Assembly (NCBI GenBank): GCA_000433775.1
Contig: HF998468.1
Span: 32,556-63,834 of the forward strand
Direction of reading: 5' to 3'
From: Corallococcus sp. CAG:1435
GTDB lineage: Bacteria; Bacillota; Clostridia; Christensenellales; CAG-314
Length of the DNA stretch: 31,279 bases
The notes below the pieces were generated by a model. The model worked only from the letters and a program-made list of their open reading frames with translations. It was not told the origin of the DNA and searched no databases. The position numbers and the translations under genes are program-made. The stretch's first letter is position 1. Each line of letters opens with the position of its first letter. This document shows positions 7,769 through 15,154 of this stretch, piece after piece.

Positions 7769-8890
7769 GTGAAAATAAAAAAAGTCGCAAAAAAACCAAA
7801 GCGCAGTTGCACATCGAAAATTCCGTTGTTGCGCAGAGCTTTGCCCGTCATTCTGGTGGTGGTGTTTTCCGCAGTAACATTGCTTGCCGTACTGCCGTTA
7901 CTGCCCAAAAAACCTTTGCAATCCACCCCCAAACATTATCAAGGCGTAATAGAGTTGTGGAACGTGGAAAGTTTCGAAGGAGGTATCGGAAGCAGAGCGA
8001 CATGGCTGACGCAACGGGCGGCAAAGTTTGAAAGTGCCCACGAGGGGCTTTTTGTGCATGTAACCACCTTGACGGAAAGTCAGTTGGAGCAGAAACTTGC
8101 AGAGGGAGAAAGTTTCGACCTTATCAGTTTTTCCCGTGGGGTGGGCGCAAAGGTGCAAAGTTACCTTCAACCCTACACCGCAAGCGTTGCAGGCATAAGG
8201 GAAAATTTTCTCGTTTCCGGTCAGGTGGGCGCAAAGGTGTATGCACTGCCTTACTACTGCGGCGTGTACTGTCTGTTTGCCCGCACTTCACAACTGCATC
8301 AGAATGCCGACCTGCTTTCCACCGCTCTGGTCAACACCTTTACACGTAAGGTGGGAAAGCACACCTACAATCTTCAACCGCTTATTTGCGGATTCACCCC
8401 GCACAACAGTCCTCTCACCGCCCTTGCAATGTCCGGCGGTCAGGGAGAAATTGCCCCCGACGAAAGCATAACGCAGTACTCCGCCTACGAAAAATTTTTG
8501 GCAAACACAACGGCAGTTACCTTGCTTGGCACACAGCGTGACATGTACCGTCTGGCAAAGCGTGAGCAGTCGGGTAAAATAGAAAATCTCACCTTCTATC
8601 CCCTTTACGGTTACACCGACCTGGTGCAGTATCTGGGGGTGTCCTCTTCGACAGGAGAAAAAACGCAAAGTTGCATGGAATTTTTGCAATTCGTGGCGTC
8701 CGAACAGTCGCAACGCACGCTTGTCAACGTCAGCATGTTTTCCGTTGCGGAATACTCTCTCTACACCGACGAAAGATACGTCGCTTCGGAAGATGGATTG
8801 TCTTCCGCCTACGTGCCTAATGTGTTCGGCGACGCAACCGCCGTTGCCAACCAACGCAAAGAGGCAATTTCCACATTGAGGTTAAAATGA
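7769..8890 (+). CDS. Membrane-anchored extracellular solute-binding-like protein
   Basis: The start is GTG 7769, preceded by AAAGAGGTG. Earlier in-frame codons lack a ribosome site and would add a low-complexity stretch. From there the product is 373 residues: a basic N-terminus, one hydrophobic segment (~25-45, LPVILVVVFSAVTLLAVLPLL) and an exported domain. It has no lipobox cysteine, so it is probably a signal anchor rather than a lipoprotein. The exported part begins IELWNVESFEGGIGSRATWL and continues with FESAHEGLFVHV and FDLISFS, typical of family 1 extracellular solute-binding proteins. No ABC permease or ATPase is adjacent. The stop overlaps the murB start as ATGA, so the two are co-translated. 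A role at the cell envelope linked to wall synthesis is inference only; the ligand is unknown. Confidence 0.75.
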   Translation: MKIKKVAKKPKRSCTSKIPLLRRALPVILVVVFSAVTLLAVLPLLPKKPLQSTPKHYQGVIELWNVESFEGGIGSRATWLTQRAAKFESAHEGLFVHVTTLTESQLEQKLAEGESFDLISFSRGVGAKVQSYLQPYTASVAGIRENFLVSGQVGAKVYALPYYCGVYCLFARTSQLHQNADLLSTALVNTFTRKVGKHTYNLQPLICGFTPHNSPLTALAMSGGQGEIAPDESITQYSAYEKFLANTTAVTLLGTQRDMYRLAKREQSGKIENLTFYPLYGYTDLVQYLGVSSSTGEKTQSCMEFLQFVASEQSQRTLVNVSMFSVAEYSLYTDERYVASEDGLSSAYVPNVFGDATAVANQRKEAISTLRLK

Positions 8891-9813
8891 ACGCTTTGGA
8901 AAAAACGCTTGTAAAAATGAAAAAAAACAACGTAAGATGCGAGTGCAACTGCACCTTTGAAAAATTGACAACTTTGGGCTGCGGGGGTAAAATTTATCTT
9001 ACTCTTTTTCCCGAAAGCGTTTCTCAACTTGTGTTTGTGGCAAAGTATCTGTACCGACACAAAATCACCCACTGTTTTTTGGGGCATGGCAGCAACGTGC
9101 TTGCCTCCGACGACTTCTACAACGGAGTGGCGGTGGTAACCTCTTTCGTGCGGGATTTTTCCGTGCAGGGGGATACCGTTGTTGCAAGTTGCGGAATGTC
9201 CACCTCTAAACTTTGCTCGCAGTTGGTAAACAGAGGGCTTACGGGAGGGGAATTTTTCGGATGTCTTCCCGCCACCGTCGGGGGAGCCGTGGTGTGCAAC
9301 TCAGGATGTTTCGGGCAGAGTGTACAGGACGTCGTGCAAAGCGTGGTGGTATTGCACAACGGCAAAAGGGAAAAACTTTCAAAAGAACAGTGCCGTTTCG
9401 TGAAACGTGGCAGTATTTTCAAAAACAACGGCGATTTTCTCGTGTTGCAGGTGAAAATGCGTTTTGAAAAATCCACTCCTGCCAAGGTACAGGAAAAACT
9501 TTCTCAAATGCGGCAGAAAAAGGCGGCAACTCAACCGTTGGGGTGCCGTTCGGCAGGTTGCGTGCTTTTCAACGACAAAATTGCCCTTTCCAAACTTATC
9601 GATGAAGCGCACCTCAAAGGCTACCGTGTGGGCGGGGCGCAGGTGTCGGAAAAACACGCCGGCTTTGTCATTAACCTTGACAAAGCCACCTCGACAGATA
9701 TATACTTATTGATACGGTACATAAGGAAAACGCTTGCGGAAAAGTTTGGCGTTTCGGCAAAGTTGGAAGTGTGTCTTGTCAATTTTCCTACGGATGCCGA
9801 ACAACTTTTCTGA
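8887..9813 (+). CDS. murB: UDP-N-acetylmuramate dehydrogenase (MurB, type II-like), divergent active site
   Basis: MurB is the FAD enzyme that reduces UDP-N-acetylenolpyruvylglucosamine to UDP-MurNAc with NADPH, the second committed step of peptidoglycan precursor synthesis. The FAD-binding domain shows LGHGSNVL (65-72) and LTGGEFFGCLPATVGGAVVCNSG (118-140). The MurB C-terminal domain shows RSAGCVLFND (221-230) and LIDEAHLKGYRVGGAQVSEKHAGF (237-260), and E294 in KLEVCL is the likely conserved Glu. Length (308) is normal. Two positions are unusual. The catalytic Ser of the family's AGS motif is C225. The family YRxS motif reads KRGS (173-176), so the Tyr is replaced by Lys. ATG 8887 overlaps the preceding stop by 4 bases. 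It is the only MurB visible here, and the rest of the fold looks intact, so I call it functional with caution. Confidence 0.9.
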   Translation: MNALEKTLVKMKKNNVRCECNCTFEKLTTLGCGGKIYLTLFPESVSQLVFVAKYLYRHKITHCFLGHGSNVLASDDFYNGVAVVTSFVRDFSVQGDTVVASCGMSTSKLCSQLVNRGLTGGEFFGCLPATVGGAVVCNSGCFGQSVQDVVQSVVVLHNGKREKLSKEQCRFVKRGSIFKNNGDFLVLQVKMRFEKSTPAKVQEKLSQMRQKKAATQPLGCRSAGCVLFNDKIALSKLIDEAHLKGYRVGGAQVSEKHAGFVINLDKATSTDIYLLIRYIRKTLAEKFGVSAKLEVCLVNFPTDAEQLF

Positions 9814-10087
9814 TTAAAACGGGCGTCGAACCTTTGAAACAAGTGCTTTTCCCTAAGTAAAAAATTGCGTCTTTTCGTAACGTTTGCGTTTTCGGCACAG
9901 GAAGTTTGCGTATTTTTTTGTGCCTTTGTGTTTGACGGCGTAGTCATTGCCACAGGCGTAGTTGTATCTTTTGCCGGTAGGGCAAAATGCACACAAAAAA
10001 CAGGTGTTGTTTGCAGATATTTGCGACATTGCGTTTTAAGGCGGACGCAGGCAGGGCATGTCGGCGTTTGAAAGGAAGGTGAAAAAC

Positions 10088-11035
10088 ATGTCTTTTTCCC
10101 AAACCGTCAAGGAAGAAATAGTCAGAAACGTCAAAAGAACAAAGAGGTGTTGCGCAACCTCTTTTTTGACTGCCGTGCTGAAATCGGCAGGTTCGCTGTG
10201 TATGGACGTCAACGGGTGCTGTTTTTCCATGGAAACGGACAACTCTTCCCTTGTGGATTTGTGCGTAACGCTGGCGCAAACGCACTTTGACGCCGAAAGC
10301 ACCCTCTACAAGGTGCAAAGCAATGCCGACAGCGACAAAAACAGCAGGTATCTGTGCAAATTCGACGCCAAACTCGGGGAAATTCTGCACCTTACGGAAA
10401 GGGACGCCGAGGGGGCGGTGCATATTGCGCCGTTTTCGTTGGATTTGGAAAAGGACTGCTGCAAAAGGGCATTTATGCAGGGATTGTTTCTTGCGTGCGG
10501 GTCCGTTACCATTCCCGAAGGGGAAGGGGACGTGTTTGCGCAAAGCAGCCATTCCAACTATCACCTGGAATTGCGTTTCACCAATGCCGATTTTGCGCAA
10601 TTCGTGTCGGAAAAATTTTCCTTTTTGCAGTTCAGACAGGTGCAACGCAAAAACAGCGTGGTGCTGTACTTGAAGGAAAGCGGAAAAATTGCCGATTTTT
10701 TCGTTTTTACCGACGCCGTAAACGCACGTTTTAAGGTGGAAAACGTCATCATAGGACGCAGTTTCCGCAACAGGGCAAACAGACAGCGCAACTGCATCGA
10801 TTCCAACATCGACAAATCCATTCTTGCAGGCGCAAGGCAACTTGCCGCCATTGAAAAAATCCGAGAAAAGGGGCGTTTCGAAACATTGCCCGACCAACTG
10901 AAAGAAGTTGCTCTGGCACGAGAAAGCCATCACGACGCAAATCTTCAGGAACTTGCCTCCGTTTTGGGAATATCCAAAAGCGGCGTCAACCACCGTCTGA
11001 CAAAACTGCTGGAAATTGCCCAAGACCTTCAGTGA
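10088..11035 (+). CDS. whiA: WhiA DNA-binding protein
   Basis: WhiA is a conserved Gram-positive protein with a LAGLIDADG homing-endonuclease-like fold fused to a C-terminal helix-turn-helix. It affects cell division and chromosome segregation, and sporulation in actinobacteria. The sequence opens MSFSQTVKEEI, has the LAGLIDADG-like segment around FMQGLFLACGSVTIPE, and continues with VIIGRSFRNRANRQRNCIDSNI. It ends with the HTH (LQELASVLGISKSGVNHRLTKL), a clear family signature. I start at ATG 10088 because AAGGTG lies just upstream and the conserved N-terminus begins here; an in-frame upstream ATG at 10058 adds ten atypical residues. From this start it is 315 residues, the usual size. It follows murB by about 270 bases and precedes dnaE. 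The usual partners rapZ and yvcK are absent from between murB and whiA. Confidence 0.93.
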   Translation: MSFSQTVKEEIVRNVKRTKRCCATSFLTAVLKSAGSLCMDVNGCCFSMETDNSSLVDLCVTLAQTHFDAESTLYKVQSNADSDKNSRYLCKFDAKLGEILHLTERDAEGAVHIAPFSLDLEKDCCKRAFMQGLFLACGSVTIPEGEGDVFAQSSHSNYHLELRFTNADFAQFVSEKFSFLQFRQVQRKNSVVLYLKESGKIADFFVFTDAVNARFKVENVIIGRSFRNRANRQRNCIDSNIDKSILAGARQLAAIEKIREKGRFETLPDQLKEVALARESHHDANLQELASVLGISKSGVNHRLTKLLEIAQDLQ

Positions 11036-11130
11036 GGTTTGAAATATCTGACAAAAAACTTTTGTAACGGCACATCAACGCATTTTATTACCCATTTACC
11101 GCCCGAAACGGGCTTACGACAGAGGAAACA

Positions 11131-14100
11131 ATGAAACCGTTTGTACACTTGCACTTACACACCGAATACAGCCTTTTGGACGGCGCAACCCGCATAGACG
11201 ACCTTTTGCAGCGTTGCGTGGAATACAACATGCCTGCAGTGGCAATCACCGACCACGGCAACATGTATTGCGCTTGGAAGTTTATGAAGGCAACTGCGGC
11301 GTTGAATCACGACGAAAACGGCAACTTCGTGCAAAAAGTCAAACCCATCATAGGGTGCGAGTTTTATATGTGCGAAAACCTGCACAATGTGGGGTACGAA
11401 AACAAAGAGTACTACCACCTCATTTTGCTTGCCAAAAACAACACCGGCTACTACAACCTGTGCCGTCTTAATTCCATTGCCTTTGTGGAAGGTTTCTACT
11501 ACAAGCCGAGAATAGATTTTGAAACTTTGCAAAAGTACTCGGAAGGGCTGATTTGCCTTTCGGCGTGCATTGCGGGACAGTTGCCCCGTCTTTTCCTTGC
11601 CGACAGACCGCAAGAGGCACGGGAACTCGCCTTGCAGTACAAGGCGCTGTTCGGCGACGACTACTACATTGAAATTCAAAAGCACGGCATTGCGGAAGAA
11701 GACGCAGTAATGCCTCAACTTGTGCAACTTGCCCGAGAACTCAACATCAAAATTGTCGTTACCAACGACGTTCACTACCTCAACAAAGAGGACGCCGAAA
11801 TTCAGGACATAATGATGTGCGTGCAGATGGGCAAATTCTACGACGACCCCGACAGAATGAAATTTCAGGGGGAGGAATTTTACCTCAAAAACTACGACGA
11901 GATGGCGGAACTTTTCCCCAACCTGCCCGACGCCATGGACACAACGCTGGAAATTGCCGAAAAGTGCAACGTCAACTTCGGCAAGGAAAAGTTGCTTCCG
12001 CTGTACACACCCCCAAACGGTATGTCCTCACCCGACTACCTGCGCTATCTTCTGGAAGAGGGACTTAAACGCAAGTATCCCAACTGTACGCCGGAAATAC
12101 GTGAGCGTGTGGAATACGAGTACGGCGTAATTTGCAGCATGGGCTTTGTGGATTACTACCTCATCGTCTGGGACTTCATCAACTACGCCAAGACAAACGG
12201 AATACCGGTAGGCCCTGGACGTGGTAGCGGCGCAGGCAGCGTAATTGCCTACCTGATAGGCATAACGGAAGTGGAACCTTTCCGTTTCAACCTTATGTTC
12301 GAACGTTTCCTCAACCCTCAACGCAAATCCATGCCCGACTTCGACGTGGACTTCTGCATGGACAGACGTGGCGAGGTTATCGACTACGTTCACCGCAAGT
12401 ACGGCAACGACAACGTGTGTCAGATAGTAACTTTCGGCACAATGGCAGCCAAAAACGCCATCAGGGACGTTGCCCGTGTGTTGCGACTTCCCATTTCCGA
12501 ATCCAACCGCCTGGCAAAAATGGTGCCGGACAACTTCAAGTACACTTTGCGCCACCTTTTGGGACTGAAAAAGTACAAAAAGGAAGCGGACACCTACATT
12601 TCCGAAGAACTGAAACAGGCTTACGACGACCCTGCCACACACAAGGTGATAGACATTGCCATGAGGATAGAAGGTTCGCCCCGTCAGACGGGCATGCATG
12701 CCGCAGGCGTCGTAATCTGCCGTGAAAAGGTTGCCGACCATGTGCCTTTGCAGACAAACGGCGGTTCGCTTGCCAAAGGGGGTATTGTAACCACCCAGTA
12801 CAACATGATCGAAGTGGAAGAGTTGGGACTGCTCAAAATGGACTTTTTGGGATTGCGCACCCTCACCGACATCAAAAAGGCTTGCGACTACGTGTACGAA
12901 GACTACGGCGTCAAGGTGGATTTTTCCCACGACGACTACTCCGACCCCAACGTGTTCAAACTCATTTCCGGCGGAGATACAATGTGTATTTTCCAACTTG
13001 AAAGCGGTGGCATGTGCGATTTGATGCACCGAATGAAACCCACGGGTTTGGAAGAAATTATTGCAGGAATCAGTTTGTACCGTCCCGGTCCCATGCAGTA
13101 CATCGGCGATTACATCGACTGCAAGTTCGACAAGTCAAAAATTCACTACCTGCACCCTGCAATGGAAAGCATTTTGTCGGTAACCAACGGTTGCATTGTG
13201 TATCAGGAACAGGTAATGCAGTTGGTGAAGAAACTTGCGGGATTTTCCACTGCGCTTGCCGACAACGTCCGCTACGCCATGAGCAAGAAAAAAACGGACA
13301 TGATGCGTGAACTTGGCGAACTGTTTGTACACGGAGGCACCTGGCACAACGGCGAAACGGTGCCCGGTTGCGTCAACAACGGTATTCCCGAAGAAACGGC
13401 GTTGAAAATCTACAAGCAGTTGGACGACTTTTCTCAGTACGCATTCAACAAGTCGCACGCCACCTGCTACGCCTACGTAACCTACCAGACGGCATGGCTC
13501 AAAAACTACTATCCTGCGGAATTTATTTGCGCACTTTTGAACAACCGTATCAACGATATTGCGCAAATCAAAAAGTACATGGAGTACGCCAAAACGCAGG
13601 GCATTGCCGTTTTGCCACCCTGCGTCAACAAGAGCAGGGACGTGTTCCGTGTGGAAAACGGAGCGTTGCGTTTCGGCTTGGGAGGTATCCGCAACATAGG
13701 CGTCGCCATCGTCAAACAACTTGTGGACGAGCGTGAAGCCAACGGCGAGTTCGCCGACATGACGGATTTGTTTGAAAGATGCCACACCTTCCTCAACAAG
13801 CGTATGATAGAAAACCTCATCAAGGGAGGAGCGTTCGACTGTTTCCATCGTACCCGTGCCGACATGTTGCAGTGGTACAACGAGGAATTCACCGAAGTGG
13901 TGGAAAGCAGCAAAAAACACGCAACGGGGCAACTGTCCATTTTCGACATGAATCCGGAACTGAAAACGACGGTGCGTCCTGCCCGTCAGCAGGTGAAGGA
14001 ATTGCCCAAACAGGTGCTGTACAACTTTGAAAACGAAGTGTTGGGATTGTACATGACGGGTTCGCCGTTGGACGACTACGACGAAATAAGCAAAAAATTC

Positions 14101-14694
14101 CATTTCGATTTCACCACGGCGGAAGTCATGCCCTACGTCCCCGACGATTCCGACAGCGACGAGAAGGTGTACCCCGTCGTCGGCAAAAAATTTGTTACGA
14201 CAGGGGGAATTTTGCGTGGCATCAGGGTTGTGATAGGCAACGACAACAAAAAAATGGGCTTTGCCACCTTGGAAGACAAATTTTCCACAATAGAAGTGGC
14301 AATCTATTCCCCCGCCTACGACAAGTACAAGACGCTGTTTGCCGAAGACAGTTTCATTGTTGTCAAAGGCACTCTGGGTGAGGCAAGGGACGGCTACAAA
14401 ATTACCCTTCGTGAGATAATCGACCCTCACAGCAAGCAGGCGGAGGAGGCTGGGCAACAGCAACAAGTTGCCCAAACCAACGTTACTTTGTGGCTTAAAA
14501 TGGACAAGCGCAGCGACGAAACGTACGACAAAGTGGTGGGTATTCTCAAACAATACTCAGGCGACGTGCCCGTCAAGTTCAAAATAGAGGGCAAAACCTT
14601 CGCTTCACAGCGCAGTGTACGCCGATGCGCAGGCGTGGAATACGAATTGGGCTTGTTGCTGGGCGAAAAAAACGTCGTGTTTTTTGAAAAATAA
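11131..14694 (+). CDS. dnaE: DNA polymerase III alpha subunit, DnaE1 type
   Basis: This is a replicative or lagging-strand/repair polymerase of the C family. The 1187-residue protein has an N-terminal PHP domain (HLHLHTEYSLLDGA, ITDHGN, VVTNDVHYL). The palm has PGRGSGAGSVIAYLIGI and the catalytic Asp pair in PDFDVDF (D405, D407). Thumb and fingers follow (TFGTMAAKNAIRDVARVL, SLYRPGPM, YQEQVMQL, FNKSHATCYAYVTYQTAWLK). A helix-hairpin-helix region (FGLGGIRNIGVAIVKQLV) leads to an OB fold near the C-terminus (TTGGILRGIRVVI, MGFATLEDKFSTIEVAIYSP). PHP metal ligands look preserved, so proofreading-type PHP activity is possible. AGAGG precedes ATG 11131. Placement after whiA is common in Clostridia. 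No beta-clamp or PolC gene is in view. Confidence 0.96.
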   Translation: MKPFVHLHLHTEYSLLDGATRIDDLLQRCVEYNMPAVAITDHGNMYCAWKFMKATAALNHDENGNFVQKVKPIIGCEFYMCENLHNVGYENKEYYHLILLAKNNTGYYNLCRLNSIAFVEGFYYKPRIDFETLQKYSEGLICLSACIAGQLPRLFLADRPQEARELALQYKALFGDDYYIEIQKHGIAEEDAVMPQLVQLARELNIKIVVTNDVHYLNKEDAEIQDIMMCVQMGKFYDDPDRMKFQGEEFYLKNYDEMAELFPNLPDAMDTTLEIAEKCNVNFGKEKLLPLYTPPNGMSSPDYLRYLLEEGLKRKYPNCTPEIRERVEYEYGVICSMGFVDYYLIVWDFINYAKTNGIPVGPGRGSGAGSVIAYLIGITEVEPFRFNLMFERFLNPQRKSMPDFDVDFCMDRRGEVIDYVHRKYGNDNVCQIVTFGTMAAKNAIRDVARVLRLPISESNRLAKMVPDNFKYTLRHLLGLKKYKKEADTYISEELKQAYDDPATHKVIDIAMRIEGSPRQTGMHAAGVVICREKVADHVPLQTNGGSLAKGGIVTTQYNMIEVEELGLLKMDFLGLRTLTDIKKACDYVYEDYGVKVDFSHDDYSDPNVFKLISGGDTMCIFQLESGGMCDLMHRMKPTGLEEIIAGISLYRPGPMQYIGDYIDCKFDKSKIHYLHPAMESILSVTNGCIVYQEQVMQLVKKLAGFSTALADNVRYAMSKKKTDMMRELGELFVHGGTWHNGETVPGCVNNGIPEETALKIYKQLDDFSQYAFNKSHATCYAYVTYQTAWLKNYYPAEFICALLNNRINDIAQIKKYMEYAKTQGIAVLPPCVNKSRDVFRVENGALRFGLGGIRNIGVAIVKQLVDEREANGEFADMTDLFERCHTFLNKRMIENLIKGGAFDCFHRTRADMLQWYNEEFTEVVESSKKHATGQLSIFDMNPELKTTVRPARQQVKELPKQVLYNFENEVLGLYMTGSPLDDYDEISKKFHFDFTTAEVMPYVPDDSDSDEKVYPVVGKKFVTTGGILRGIRVVIGNDNKKMGFATLEDKFSTIEVAIYSPAYDKYKTLFAEDSFIVVKGTLGEARDGYKITLREIIDPHSKQAEEAGQQQQVAQTNVTLWLKMDKRSDETYDKVVGILKQYSGDVPVKFKIEGKTFASQRSVRRCAGVEYELGLLLGEKNVVFFEK

Positions 14695-14830
14695 CCTTTG
14701 CAACGTTTCCGAAAAACTGTTTGTTTTTCCTAAATTTGTCTTTTCAAAAAACGCTGCCGACATTTTCCCGTCCGAAAGGAAACAATGTGTCGGGGTAAAA
14801 ATTGCCGTAAAAATTCAAAATTCGTTTTAC

Positions 14831-14851
14831 AGGGGACGCCGTGCGTCCCCT
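14831..14851. repeat. Perfect palindromic hairpin in the dnaE-ABC intergenic region
   Basis: AGGGGACGC (14831-14839) and GCGTCCCCT (14843-14851) form a 9-base perfect stem with a CGT loop. No U-tract follows on either strand, so it is not a standard terminator. It is much more GC-rich than its surroundings. Confidence 0.7.
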
Positions 14852-15007
14852 CAAACGTCTTGTAATGTCGTTTTCACAAATTGCTTGCACTATTCTGCTT
14901 TTTTGCCGCATTTTTGCGTCAACGGCAGTAAAAGGAATTTTTTTGCAATTTTCAAAACACACACCTTGGGCGTGTAAAATTTTGTCGACGGCACCTTGGC
15001 GTTAAGC

Positions 15008-15038
15008 GTTTAACGCTGTCGAGCGGTTAACTTTTTTT
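15008..15038 (+). terminator. Intrinsic terminator before the ABC exporter, with an overlapping alternative stem
   Basis: TTAACGCT (15010-15017) pairs with AGCG plus TTAA (15022-15030, one bulged G) around a GTCG loop, followed by seven T. The same TTAACGC can instead pair with GCGTTAA at 14999-15005, so two mutually exclusive stems exist. It probably ends the dnaE transcript. Confidence 0.6.
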
Positions 15039-15059
15039 GAAAATTGCCGTTGTTTCAGT

Positions 15060-15087
15060 TTGAATAAAGTTTGAAATAGTATATAAT
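15060..15087 (+). promoter_or_regulatory. Promoter of the ABC exporter operon
   Basis: TTGAAT (15060-15065), a 16-base spacer and TATAAT (15082-15087). The leader of ~60 bases contains a hairpin, GCGTGC (15122-15127) with GCACGC (15137-15142), just upstream of the AGGTGG ribosome site. Confidence 0.65.
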
Positions 15088-15154
15088 ACCAATGTTGTTA
15101 AAGTAATAACTAATTTGGGAAGCGTGCTGAGGTTATGCACGCAATAGGTGGAAA

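Larger units (their letters stand above)
14695..15154. other. Intergenic region between dnaE and the ABC exporter
   Basis: It holds the GC-rich palindrome, the terminator region 14999-15038 and the exporter promoter 15060-15087 with its ~60-base leader. No coding sequence was recognised. Confidence 0.5.

Noticed and set aside
9814-10087. Possible missing rapZ or yvcK remnant between murB and whiA
   Set aside because: No frame in this gap shows a RapZ Walker motif or YvcK motif, and it is too short for either.
11101-11113. GCCCG-aaa-CGGGC hairpin before dnaE as an attenuator
   Set aside because: Five pairs, no U-tract, and no competing pairing seen.
13135-14553. 472-codon minus-strand open frame opposite dnaE
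   Set aside because: It is a shadow of dnaE codon usage with no ribosome site and no similarity to any family I recognise.
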